In this document: positions 22,243 through 35,300 of the stretch, one piece after another | How the letters are laid out: the number at the start of each line of letters is the position of its first letter | Position numbering within the stretch: position 1 is the first letter of the stretch | Assembly: GCA_015501075.1 (NCBI GenBank) | Contig: JADNYJ010000070.1 | Span: forward strand, 124,001 to 188,000 | Reading direction: 5' to 3' | Length of the DNA: 64,000 bases | Source: Gymnopilus junonius | Lineage: Eukaryota; Basidiomycota; Agaricomycetes; Agaricales; Galerinaceae | The notes under the pieces: model-generated | Seen by the model: the letters and a program-made list of their open reading frames with translations, nothing else | Told to the model about the DNA's origin: nothing | Database searches by the model: none | Made by a program: the position numbers and the translations under genes

Positions 22243-22680
22243 CTTGGGCTTTGAGGTTGGGCGACGTCGAGAGGCGAGGAACAAGAGGGCAAACGCGATG
22301 ACGAAAGCACCTGCCAGCGTGGTGAAACCGACCAGGACGCGATCGGGGTCGATAGGGGGCTCATTTCCCCAAAAGGGAAAGCCCAACAGACGCCCGTTCG
22401 CATTGAGGAGGCTCAGGGGGACGGTTAGGGGGACGGAGCTGGAGATGAGACAACGTTAGCGCTGGAAAACGAGGCGGAAGGGCAACGGGAGGCGACGGCT
22501 TGAGAGCCAAACAAATAGCGGCTGTGACTGGCACAGGGACCGTTGATGGTAAGCGGTCGCTTAGCAGTCCAGGTCGGCTCACACCCATTTGAGCCAGCAC
22601 GTGATCCATCGGACTGCGCGGATCCCGAGAGAAGGGACCGACGGCAGGAGATTGAGATTCGAGAGGAAAGCCTGCTAATA

Positions 22681-23390
22681 CTATGATTCATCGGGAGTTT
22701 GAAACGGAAACATAGAAAAATCGATATCAAATTTTACACATGCTCTGGAGAGCTAAAATTTTACAGAGATGTACAACTTTACATTTTCTTTAGATTCGTA
22801 AAGTTTTTTTAATGAAAAGTTGAAAGTGCAAGCAACAGGAGCATTTCCGCGTCTCAAAAGTGAAAGGATGGGGAGATTGAAACGAGAGTCACATAGCAGT
22901 CACAGTTCATTTGAAGTTTTGCTGACAAGCCGAATAGACGGCATGCTGGCAGTAGCATCAGTGCTGCCCACAGTAAATAGAAGGTCTAAGCGGAGCTTGA
23001 ATGTTCATCACGTTTGTCACTCTGGATTGGACTCTGAATGGTCCTCCAGGTTTTCTGAATGCAATACTGCGAGAATTGACATGAAATTTGGCATGGATGC
23101 TCGCCTAAAGGTACTGAAACTGCCTGTAAAATTTTGGCATGACCGCTCATTAGGATCTGGCTAGATCTAACTAATGATCTCATTACATTGACTGTTTTGA
23201 TGTAACGAACTTCTCATCTGTCCGATATCTTTCTCATCCACAGCATTCTCTGAGAAAATTTCTACACCATCTTAAAGGCCAGAAGGTCTAGTATTTATGT
23301 GATTTTTTCTAGAGCAAAGGAGTGAGGTAGAGAGGCAGGAGCAGGGTCGTTTCAAACTCGCCATCGTTTCAAACTCCCGACGAATCATAG
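22681..23390. mobile_element. MITE with 26-bp inverted repeats and TA target duplication
   Basis: The left end 22681-22706 (ctatgattcatcgggagttt...) is the reverse complement of 23365-23390 with one mismatch (A/G at the tenth base). TA dinucleotides at 22679-22680 and 23391-23392 directly flank the ends, as for Tc1/mariner insertions. The 710-bp interior has no credible ORF, so it is a non-autonomous element. A second copy of tttcaaactcg lies just inside the right end (23350-23360). Confidence 0.75.
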
Positions 23391-23392
23391 TA

Positions 23393-24011
23393 GACAGGGA
23401 AAGGCCAAAAAAAAGGAGAAATAAAGAGAAGTGATATTACCGAGATTATAGTGATTGGGGTTGCCCGAACTAGCCTCCTATAGAATCCTCTGATACGGAA
23501 ATTATAGACGGTGAGATTTTATCACCGGGTCGGAGTTCCTTTGGTCAAAATTAACTCGATTCTCATACAGCTCACCTTGTGATTCGCTTCTAGCACTGGA
23601 GCAGCTACAACTGACAGACGAAGATAATCGGTGGCGCGGTCTCACCGACTCCCGAATTAACGATGTGGCGTCCAAAAGATTTTCGACTTCAAAATAGAAC
23701 TTTGAATGCTAAAGAGCTGAAAATCCTGCGCCTTATGCCGACTGGATCTCCCAGCGATCCTCGTTTTCAACCCTCCGACTTATCAAGGTGCCGCTAAACG
23801 CCGACCTACAAGGTTTTCATTCATTGGCTACAGACAGCAGCTTCGTTAATTGACGTTCATCAACATTCCGGCTGCCAGACGTTATTCGGCACATTGCCAT
23901 AGATGTCCGATATATAACAGGCCAATCTGTTATTCGGCTGCTCGTGATCAAACCCGCCCTCCCTCCTCTTTTCCTCCTCTTCTTACACCGCCAGCCACCA
24001 GCGATATCAAC
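23393..24011. promoter_or_regulatory. Upstream region of the first DUF2235 gene
   Basis: No ORF of note. A pyrimidine-rich run (about 23955-23990, ccctccctcc...) precedes the ATG at 24012, as is common at fungal transcription starts. Confidence 0.35.
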
Positions 24012-26188
24012 ATGGCAGACCATGTCAGACTTGAGAGCACAACGACTGTCGTGTCGGATACTGCGACATTGGCATCGCCTCAATCTTCCGGCTTCTCAAA
24101 ATCAAGCCAATTAAGCCCCGTGAATGGCTTGACCAATGGTGTTCCGGATAATGATATCCTACCTCCAGAGCACGCGTTCCGCACTCTTGTTCTCTGCTTC
24201 GATGGAACTGGTGACCAGCAAGTATTCTTTACGTTGACGCCCTTCAATTAACTGACATACTTTGTTAGGTTTGATGCCGATGTGAGCTTTTTGAACGCAG
24301 CAAAATATAGTATTTTTCTCACTTTTACCAGAATTCGAACATCATCGAATTATTCAGCATGCTGAAGAAAGATGACCCGACGAAACAGTTGGTTTATTAC
24401 CAGGTTTGTCCGAATCCGTCATTTTTTTTTTGAAAATCTTGATATTCATGGATAATTAAACAGGCTGGTATTGGGACATACACCACGCCTCAGATTGCCA
24501 CGCCGTTCTGGACCAACATCAGCAAGGTGAGTTGGGTCCATAGAAATTTCAAGGCTGTTCGTCACTTATCTGTGTGACAGAGCATAGACATGGCAATAGC
24601 GTGGAACCTCGACGCTCATATCATGGGTTCGTTATTTGATACATTAGGGAAAAGGACCAGAACTTAAAATTCATTTTGATTAGGCGGTTACGAATTTCTC
24701 ATGCAAAATTGTGTGTTCCGTTTCTGCTTTATGGTTCCTCCCTTTCTGAGACATTCGCAGATCGAGCGGGCGATAGGATTTGTATCTTCGGTAAAGCACA
24801 TGACGGCCACTTTATAGAAAACGGCAAGTTTATACTGATCCTCTTCCTCCTCTAGGCTTTTCTCGCGGAGCTTACACAGCGCGATGGTGAGCAAATAAAC
24901 GTTACAGTCTTGACACTGTACTCATTGTTATTGCTAGCTTGGCTGGAATGATTCACAAAGTGGGGCTCCTACCTATTTCCAACAGTCAACAAATTCCATT
25001 CGCCTACAAAATGTACACCCTGGCGGACGAGACTGGTTGGAAACAATCCAACCTTTTCAAGAAGACGTTCTCTATCGATGTCGACATTGAGTTTGTCGGT
25101 GTATGGTGCGTCTCATCCTCAGGCCCTGTCGATCAATTCTCAGCCGAACGCTTGACATTTCCAGGGACACCGTCAACTCGGTCGGCCTCATCCCCCGACG
25201 TCTGCCCTTCGTGACTTCAAACACCGCTATCAGAACATTCCGACATGCGCTTTCGTTGGACGAACATCGTGCCAAGTTCAAAGCCAATACGTGGAATCGC
25301 CCGACTAAAAAAGAGGAAACGCTCGGCGTTAGCGATAAACCCAAGACCAAGAAAGCTCATGCTTCTGCACACAAGAAGGCGAAGAGCACATCTCAGGACT
25401 TGGAGGAGCGATACGGGAAGGATAGGACTCAGCCTACTGATGTCGATGAGGTAATTTATACAGGCTCACGATTGTGCCTGTTGCTGATTTTCCTTTTTTT
25501 TCTTTCTTCATTTTCTTCATAGGTCTGGTTCGCCGGATGTCATTGCGATATCGGTGGAGGTTCTGGTATGTTATTGTTCCTCTGTTTCCGTTGTGCACAA
25601 ACTGAAAGCATTATAGTCGGTAATGGCATTAGACCCAATCTTGCTCGGATTCCTCTTCGTTGGATGATCCGCGAATGCTTCAAAACCAACACTGGTATAC
25701 TGTTCCACGTCGACGGATTGAGACGTGTCGGCCTTGACCCTGCTGCCCTATACCCCGTCGTCCTTCCTCGCCCTCCAGCTCTGCCTGCCGGAGTGACAGG
25801 TCCAACAGCCTATATCCAGCCCGTCCCCAAAAAACAGCCACAACCAGAAGACGACGAAGTCGAAGATCCTTTTGCGACTCCTCAGACTGAGGAAGAGCTC
25901 GACCTCAAAGATGCTCTATCGCCCGTCTACGACCAGTTGGCTTTGGCTTGGGGTTGGTGGATCCTTGAACTTTTGCCGCTGAGGCAGCGATACCAGGAAG
26001 AGGACAACTCGTGGACATCTGAATATAGATCCAACTTAGGCAAAGGGAGGCACATTCCTCATCAACGTAAGAATGGAGTTCGGGTTCATAGGACGGTCAA
26101 GACGCGTTTGGATGCTGAGTATGCTAATGGGAAGAAGTATGATCCTAACTCGAATCTCAAGCTGGAAAATGTTACTTGGGTGGATTGA
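24012..26188 (+). CDS. DUF2235 alpha/beta-hydrolase (Tle1-like catalytic domain), copy 1
   Basis: The start ATG 24012 opens a Ser/Thr-rich leader. The domain begins RTLVLCFDGTGDQ, continues NSNIIELFSMLKKDD and QLVYYQAGIGTYTTPQ, and reaches the nucleophile elbow GFSRGAYTARALAG (GxSxG; exon junctions near 24855). Then come KVGLLPISNSQQIPFAYKMY, a central TVNSVGLIPRRLPF segment and the late WFAGCHCDIGGG with the likely acidic/His region. The family is related to bacterial type VI phospholipase effectors; the fungal substrate is unknown. No signal peptide or membrane segment is seen. About ten short introns are needed. The first is best read as a GC-AG intron (24218-24268) followed by a 13-nt exon (24269-24281). 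It ends at TGA 26186-26188. A tandem paralog follows at 26917. Confidence 0.8.
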
Positions 26189-26916
26189 GCACGTTCGTGA
26201 GTTGACTTTTATTATAATTGTGAGTGTCAAATCATTGATAGTTGACACAGTGCATCTATATGGTGCTCGGTTTCCCTCACAGCGTTTCATACTAAGTACT
26301 CTGATGATGTCCTCTGGTTTTGTACAGCATGTGTATTACTCTTTGATTCCTTATGAACAGCTTTGAGCCATTTAAGTGTCTCGCAGTACTTTTCAAGTGC
26401 CCCTCAGGTGTACACGGTAGGTGATGATCGGCAGGGGTTGGCGTTTGCCGCTGTCAGTGTCAACCCGAGTAGGCTAGTTCCGAACACTTGATAAATTTAT
26501 GTGGTTGGACGGTCATCTTATTCTTCCAAGGCGCCACCTCCAATGCAGCTGCAGTGGAAACACCCGCGACCATCGCCACGTACATACATACTCCACACAA
26601 GCATCAGCTGTTAAGCTTAGCTTCAAGCTTGGCAATTGGCCACCCTTGGGCCTTGACCATCCGGGGTGCAAGATGGCATCAAGTGGTCAGCTAAATATAG
26701 CAACTGCTCTTGGATTTTGTGGTTAGCCGAATTGAACCCTGGCGTAGATGCTCTGCAATCACTTACTATTGGGTGCTTACGAGTGTTCCGACTTCCATGC
26801 CGTGCTAAATTTATTAAACAGATATATAGGCCTGACAGCGGTACTTTTCACGAACGAACTTCCTTGGATCGACTCCCAACTGACTTCAAGGCCGCTCAGT
26901 ACTATCGATAATCATT
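26189..26916. other. Intergenic region between the DUF2235 paralogs
   Basis: No gene recognised; it presumably holds the terminator of copy 1 and the promoter of copy 2. Confidence 0.4.
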
Positions 26917-29180
26917 ATGTCGTCCTCTGGGAGAGTCAAGCATTCCTTAGAAGGGACTGTTGTCTCTATGACAAACACTGTCGTGGAAGGCGGGTCTCCT
27001 TCAGAAGCCCACTTTCCTGGCTTTGAGACTACTACAGATCCGACTGCCACGCCACAGTACCAAGAGAAGCCAGCGCCCATACGACGAGAGAAGACGATTG
27101 ACCCTCGTGCTGTTCCTCCCGTCATCCCACCAGATCACCCAAGTCGTACACTCGTCGTTTGCTTTGATGGAACGGGAGATCAATTCGACTCCGACAACTC
27201 TAACATCGTCCAATTTGTTTCTCTACTGAAGAAGGACGACAGGACCAAGCAGTTGGTTTATTACCAGGTACGCCGCTGTCATACTTGAATCCAGGCAGTA
27301 TATATTGAACCTCTACACGTCAGGCTGGTATTGGGACATACACGTCTCCCCAAGTTGCTTCCCCCTTGATGTCCAGCGTGACGAAGGTACGCTCCTTTGT
27401 TCACACCTTCTATTTTCAGTTTGGGATCGAGTTCTTTGTAGACCATAGATGAGATGTTTGCTCTACACCTCGACGCCCATGTCATGGGTTAATCTTTCGA
27501 CACTTTCTTATAAAACATGCCCGCTAAATAGATTCGTTCGCAGGTGGATATGAATTTCTGATGCAAAATTGTAAGCCAACCAGGTATATTCGTCTGTTGA
27601 GAGCGTCTCATTTCTTTTACTATTAACACAGACCTCACTGGAGACAGAATTTGCCTATTCGGTTCCTCATCTCCTTTTCCTTTTATGTATTGGTTTTGCT
27701 GATACACGAAACCAGGATTCTCTCGAGGTGCCTACACAGCACGCAGGTTGGTCCGATGCGTTCATATTCAAACGGTTCGGTGAGCTAATACAGGTTATGT
27801 AGCCTCGCAGGTATGCTCCACAAAGTGGGCTTGCTTCCCGCAGGTAACTTTCAGCAAGTGCCCTTTGCATATAAAATGTATACGCGCGCCGACGATGTCG
27901 GGTGGGAACAATCAACCGAGTTCAAGAAGGCGTTCTGTACTGATGTGTCTATTGAATTCATTGGCGTTTGGTAAGTACCTGATTTTCTAGTCAGGAACAT
28001 GCACCGATCCATCACCTCAAGGGATACTGTAGACTCTGTCGGTATTATTCCCAGGAGATTACCATTCACTACATCAAATACAATCGTTCGGACCTTCCGC
28101 CATGCCGTTTCCTTGGACGAGCGTCGGGCTAAATTCAAAGCAAATCTTTGGAACAGGCCCGATGAAGATGAGTTGAAGCTCGGAACCTCTTCTGTTAAAC
28201 CAGTCTCTTGCAAGGCTGGTAAACTTCCCACAAGTCGGAAGACCACAGAAGAGAAGCCTAAGCTGAATGTATTTGTCAAGGAGGATGAATCCGAACGCGA
28301 CTTGAATAAATTGGAAAAGAGGTACTCGAAAGACATCAGAAGACGACTGATATCGATGAAGTTTGGTTTGCGGTATGTCAACCTCAATCATGCTCAATAG
28401 TACCAGTTGCTTAACCTTCACTTAGGGATGCCATTGTGGTGAGCACTATCCACAGTCAGCTGCTTCCTTCGACCGTCGTTTGATTACTTTTTCTAGATAT
28501 TGGTGGAGGTTCTGTTAGTAACAAAACCAGGCACTCACTTGCTCGCATTCCTCTTCGCTGGATGATACGCGAATGTTTCAAGACTGATTCGGGCATCATG
28601 TTCGATTCTGCCTCTCTCTTTGACATTGGTCTAGATCCTTCCAGTCTGTATCCATTTGTCGTCCCAAGGCCACCACCTCTTCCCGTAGGTTCTCATAAAA
28701 TAAAGGATCCTCCGGCCAGACCTATCCCCATACGAATAACTGCGCGGCTAAAAAAGAAGAATTTTCATCCGGAGGTGAAAGCTCTTTTGGAACAATCCGT
28801 CGTTCCTTTCCTAGGAACGGAAGAAGAGGAGGAAGTCAGAGATGCCATGTCACCGAAATATGATCAGCTGAGGATAAAAAAACCATGGTGGTTAATTGAA
28901 ATTCTACCGTTGGCCATGAGATATCAGAAAGGAGATAACAAATGGGAGACTTGTATCGGGTGGGCATCACTTCTCGCTATGAAAATTCCGTCTGACAAGT
29001 GATGATAGTTTTAACATGGGTCAACCACGTTTCATCCCTAAACAGAGTGATGGATTCAAAGTTCACCGGAGTGTGAAGATGAGGATGGAGGCAGAATGGA
29101 AAGATGAAAAGAAACGCCTCAGAGGAAAAAGGTATCTTCCGAAACCTGTCTTTCGACACGAACCTCAGTGGGTCGATTGA
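26917..29180 (+). CDS. DUF2235 alpha/beta-hydrolase, copy 2 (possible frameshift)
   Basis: Tandem paralog of the gene at 24012 with the same domain order: RTLVVCFDGTGDQFDSDNSN (no intron at the position of copy 1's GC-AG intron), QLVYYQAGIGTYTSPQ, GDRICLFG joined by splicing to FSRGAYTARSLAGMLHKVGL, TVDSVGIIPRRLPF, then WFAGCHCDIGGGS and a C-terminus ending EPQWVD at 29178-29180. Between the linker (EKRYSKDI, about 28318-28337) and DIDEVWFAG (about 28349-28373) the frame shifts by one base; alignment with copy 1 suggests a single lost nucleotide near 28333-28336. Either the gene is inactive or the assembly is wrong there. A Lys-rich linker (about 28190-28330) differs from copy 1, so the copies have diverged for some time. 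Confidence 0.75.
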
Positions 29181-29337
29181 GCAATGTGAATTCACTTATT
29201 CACTATGTCTTAATGCTTTGCTTACGCCATAACTAACATTGATGATTTGACGGCTCAGTGTTTCCAACGTTATTTTATGACTGATACGACTGGTAGTCTA
29301 TTATGTATCTAATGAGGCTTTGCAAATTACGATTATT

Positions 29338-32300
29338 TTATCTGTCAAACATGTCACAGGCCTCTGAAATGTATTTCGATGTTGTGGTGATCTAAGATAA
29401 ATCGTCAGCATTTGGGAGTATTGGCATAGGTACTAGAACAAACGTTTTCAGGTGCGAAAGGTGCGAAGTGGTGTCCCGGCACCTCAAAAATTTTTACAAA
29501 CCGTCCAATAATAGCGTCCCATCCCCGGATAACCGACATTGTATTTCTGCGGTCGAGGAACCAATCGGGGACTTCATTGCATCCCGGAGGTTGGTAAGGC
29601 TCTTTGCAGGACAAGAATATGACCGAAAGCGTTTCATTGTTCTGAGCTTCTTCTGGTATATAATGGCTCATTAACTGTGCATTGGTTGTGAATTGATTTC
29701 GACAAAGGAGTCGAAACTCCTTTCCTGCATTTTCTATATCGTTAAGTACGTGGTCGACGAATGCAGGTGGCATCGGGACACGAAGGAGTGGACTGGGAGA
29801 ATCTATGAGGATAATGCCTTTGACGGTGGTTGATGTGGCTTGAAGTTGCCTGGCGACTTCAAAAGCTACGACTCCTCCAAACGACCAACCTATAATCGCA
29901 TGAGTAACTGAATATAAATCAGAAAGCCAAACGCGCACCTCCTACTATGATAGGACCCTTCATTTCGTCAGAAATTAATTTAGCGTATGCCTGGGCCATT
30001 TGAGCAAGCGAGTCCCATGGCTCAGATGATCCCAGACGGGGGTTCGAAATTGCCCAGACACGACGGTTCAACGTACATATACGCTCATAAGACACCGTTA
30101 TGCCGCTACCATCGTGAATGAGCACAAGAGGGCTCACGTCAGAATGTGAATTCTGTAATAGTGACAAGGCTTTGTGATGAGTGCCCTGAAACGTCTGGTT
30201 CGTATTGATGACTGGGCGGCCTAAGCTTTGATTCAAATTCCCTTGATCTTGGAAGGGAAGAACGGAAGGCTGAAGGCTCGAGATCTGACTTTCAATATCC
30301 TTAATTGTTTGCACGGAGGTGAACAAATCTCCTGGGACATTGAGACGGTACTCCTTTCTGAAGGCACGGATAGTTTCGATGGAAGACAATGAATCAAGAC
30401 CCAATGCCGACAGTTCGGTGTCGTCTCCTAAGGTATCTTCCTCTATGCCAAGAACGTGGGCAACGATTCGTCTGGTAGGGCTTTGATGCGTAGAGTGAAC
30501 AAGAGTACGGGGTGTGGACCATGAGCTCAGAGGAGACGCAGGGTCAGAGGCGTAATCCATGGCGGATGTGATGGCCTTGACTACGTCCAAGACATTTTTA
30601 CATTGTCTGAGCTCTTCAGGTTGACAGCCGAATCCAGGAAATGCTCTAGAAATGTCGTAAGAAAGTTCGATTCGCATCAGAGAATCTATTCCAAAACTAT
30701 CAAAATCTTGAAGAGGAGACAAGTCAGGAGGCTCTATACCACAAGCGTTCGCGACTATTCTTGACACAGTGGCATCAATGTCAGAGCGAACGGACCCTTC
30801 TTTGGGCATTGTTCGGTATTTAGGTGATGGGGAGCACAGTTCTGTGATATTTGCCAGTCCTGCCTGGAGACCTTTAAGGCGGACGCGTTGAAATACAATA
30901 CCATGGATGTGGGCGATCAAAGTTCTTGGTCCCGCATCCGATAACGCAAAGGTTTCTCCAAGTAATCGACTTTCATTATCAAAGGGCGAAATTCTGCAGT
31001 ACAGCGTGAAAGACGCGCCGTTCGTGATAGCGGTTGACAGCACTTGAACAGTATTGATTTCGCTGCAAATATATGCGTAATCTTTTCCTCCACGAAGGTT
31101 GGAAATAAACCCGGCGATGTGTACTAGGGTATCGAGAAATAAAGGGCGGACGGAAAATTTTCCGGTATCGCAAGAATGTGGCAATGCCATTACTCCAATG
31201 GCTTCTAGTCCATCCGACGACAGGGAAAGAGATTGAAGGGTGCGAAATTCTGTTGAATACTCCACAACCCGAGGAAATATAAGTTGATATATTGTGCGAT
31301 TTGAAAATGTTTCCAGAGATTTACGATTTTCCCTATCCAGAATAACCTCCATACGGCGTGTCAAAGAAGGAAGGAGAGAAACAAAGTCTTTTTGTAGTCC
31401 TGAAAGTGAAAAAAGCTGAAATGAACCGTTTGCATATGTGGTTTTGCACTCCGAAGGAGACACCTCTGAAATCACTTCAAAATTTTGCTTCGAAACATTA
31501 ATCATGGTGATTAAATCTACATTTCTTCCCTGCCCTTCAGAGTTCCACGTCAGAGGTTTCGAAAAATTGACCCGATGAAGAACGATTTCGAAGCCATCCT
31601 CCTGAGTCGGGTGTTCAACACCATGGCGAACAGCGTCAATAGTGAGGTCGAGGTAGATTGATGCCGGACATAGAGGTGCATCTCCGACAAGATGACCTTT
31701 GATGTAGTGCCTCAGTTGACTAATTGGAGTGCGAAAAGTCGCCATCTTATGACAGTTCTGCGCCTGAGGATAACTCCCTAGGCAAGGGTACTTCGTTCCG
31801 GTGGACGAACTCAGGGACTGTGGGATATATTCGATGAAAGGAACCAAGAACGCCTGGGTAGAAAAAGGATATACAGGAAGACTCGCACACTTGGCCGGTC
31901 CAATATCACTGAATACGCAGCGCCAGTCAATGGAGTAACATCCAAGGTAAAAGGAGGTAAGTGTCTTTGATAGGGAAATCCACGAATCTTCATGCATGCG
32001 AAGTGAGCTTAATATGACTGGGTTTGATAAGACCGTGAAGGATCCCAGCATGGGTAGAGTCGATGGATGTGAGCTGATTTCCAGCCATGTCGTCGACCCT
32101 GAAGAAGCCGGGTTCGATAAGTAAGATTCAATAGCTTCAGTAAATTTGACAGGTTCAATGCATTGACGAGCGAAGTAATCATGAGAAACAAAAGACTGGT
32201 CGCCAGGCATAATGACACGTCCAAGAACAGTGGAGATGAATGGTATTCGGTTTGGATGAGTTCTTGTCTTCTCTCCAAGGCCAACAAGTTCGTCTACAAT

Positions 32301-35300
32301 AGATAGCATTGCGGGACTATGGTATCCGTAGGGAACCTGAATGCGAGTGACTCTGAGATTGAAATCCTCCTCGAGGTGAGTAGTCAATTCGTCGAGGTCC
32401 CTCAATGGGCCGGAAAGAGTACAATGTCTAGGCGAGTTGAAGCATGAAATTGATACATTTGAAAATCGCTGGTTCGAGGCTAGAATAGCTTCCAATTTGG
32501 CAGGTTCCGCAGACACGGCAACCATCCCAGTCGTCATAGGCGGGCATCGTTGAAACATCAGACGCGCTCTCGTAGCAACGACCAACAATCCATCTTTCAG
32601 ACTCAGCACTCCAGCTATTACGAGAGCGGCATACTCCCCGAGACTGAAATTTAACCAACTTTAGTCAAGCACTATAAATGAAACCGGCTCACGGACCTAT
32701 GGCCCACAACTGCGCTGGGCTGGACTCCCCATGATATCCAGACTTCCGCAAGGGCACATTGCAATGAAAATGTTGCAGACTGGAGTACTTCCTCCTTAAA
32801 TGGTGCTGCTCCGTCAGCGCTTCCAGAAATGATAGAGCGGATCCCAAAAAAACCGTGAGCAACCAAAATTGAGTCGCATTCGTTGATATATTTTTTGAAC
32901 GTGCTGGACGTCGCATAGAGAGAAGCTGCCATTCCGTGATATTGGTAGCCTTGACCAGAGAAAACGAATACCACGTCATTTTGATCTCCTTTTGCATTTA
33001 CGACTGGTGTGGTGTCTAGTCTACTAATCAATTGCTGAAGATTTCCACAGGAGACTGCCAAACGATATGGATATAACTGTCTTCGAGCTGTCGCAGTATA
33101 AGCGATATGCAAGAGTGAGAGGTTTTGGCTGATGGGACTTTGTAACCATGCCCTGTATTGCGAACGTAGCTCCTCTAGGGAAGACTCATCTTTCGCTGAC
33201 AAACCAAAGACGTATGAAGTGGTGGCGGCTGTGATTGCGGCTGCCGACGTATCTTGAGCGATGAACTCCTCCACCAGGAGGGCCGCGTTTGATCCGGCAG
33301 CCCCAAAATTGTTGATAAGAGCGACGCGTTTGTCCGATTCCAGTGGAAGCACCCAGGCAACGTTTCTTGTACTGATAATCGTGTTATCCAATGTCAAAGG
33401 TGCGATCCGAGGATTCAGGGCCTGAAAAGAGATCTGCTGAGGTATGATCTGGTGCTTAAACATCATGAGAACCTTCGCAAGGCTAGCGCTTCCTGAAGCT
33501 GCCTCCAGATGTCCAATATTTGCTTTGATGGAGGTGACATAGAGCGGGTTGTTAGGCTTGCGATCAGCAGCCAAAACACTTCGGATGCTTTCCATCTCAT
33601 TTATGTCCCCGACTTGCGTCCCAGTCCCGTGAGCTTCGACGACACTGACGGAATTAGGATCGATATCCGACTGCATGAGAAGCTGCTTGAAAAGGGCTTT
33701 TTGGGTTGATGAGTGGGGATGGGTAATCGATGACGCCTTTCCGCTTTGGTTGACCTCTATACCTCGTATAATTCCCATAATTTGATCGTTCTCGGCAAGA
33801 GCATCTGAAAGGCGTTTGAGGACAAAGATACCGCACCCTTCTCCACGAGCATAGCCATCTGCTGAAGCATCAAAGGATTTACATTGGCCTGATGGGCTTA
33901 GGAAGTGTCCTCGATCCAGGCCTATGAACATCTATAACGATGGGAGATAGATTAGCGATATAGCAAAAATAGATGCTAAAAGGTACTGACGTCAGGGCTT
34001 GTGATGACATTAACCCCGCCAGCGAGCGCGGTTTGGCAATCCCGATTCATCAAGGAACGACAAGCTTGGTGAATCGCAACCATGGACGATGAACAAGCAG
34101 TATCGAGCACTAATGACGGACCGCTCAGGCCAAGACAATAGGATAGGCGCCCGCTCAAGAAGGCACTCAATGTTCCTGATGAGAAATCAGATTTATTTAT
34201 ATAGTGCTGCTCCGATCAACTAACCTGTGCTGTAATAAACGTCAATATGATTTCGCAAATTCTGGACATAATCATGAGTAGAGGCGCCGATAAAGCAGCC
34301 AAATGTTTCTGGATTGAAAGTCGGAGTACTGTATGGTACGTAACCCGCATCTTCCAGCGCGTGGTATGCGGTTTGAAGCAACATCCTTTGTTGGGGATCC
34401 ATGTTCTTCGCCTCGCGCGGACTAATATTGAAAAACCTATCGAAGACGCACTTGAATTGTAGATTCTAAGAGGGAGATAATATTCGGACATACTTGTGGT
34501 CGAATTGATCGAAGTTCTGAACGAAATTGCCCATGTGAGTGTTCATGAAGCGACCTGGGGAGCCAGTATTGGCATAATTCTCAAGAAGAAAACGCTCTTC
34601 GGGAATCTGAGAGGACGTGAATAAATAAATAAAACAAGTGAAGGTCTAGAGCCAACCTCCGTAACAGTGTTAATGCCGTCCACAAGTACTTCCCAGAACT
34701 TTTCCCTGTCCACGGAGCCTGGCATATTGATGGCCATCCCAACTATGGCGATAGGCTCTTGCTTGGGACCGCCTGTCGGTGTCAGCCTAGCCATACTTAG
34801 GTCGGAGACTTTAAGTCGTCTTATATTACAAGGAGTAATCGCCTTCTCCATCACTTTGACCAGGCCAGTTCCGAGGCCTATATCAAGTAGATTGACTTGA
34901 GTTTCGGGCCGTAATTTCGTCACCGTCTGCTTGACAACGAGGTCCCAGTTGACAGGGTGAATTAGTAGCATATCAATGACTTGTTCCAATAATGACCCGG
35001 ACGAGTCGGTCATTTGAAGGACATTGCCCGTGAATGTGGAGCGTATTGGGGCCAGCATATCCAAGAAGCTTGGAAAGTGAATCCTTCTAGCAATGATGTC
35101 GGAGCCGACCTCATGGCGTACTTGCTGGAGCTTAGAGGGACAATGATATAAGGCCGTAATCTTGGTCTGATGAAAGATGACACCCTCTGGCATCGTTTCC
35201 AAAAATGAAGATAAATCATCGGGGTGACCTGAAACAGTAAAAAGGCCATCTCCCATCGCAGCGGTGAGATTGATGAGATCTGGACCATGAACCTTAAGAT

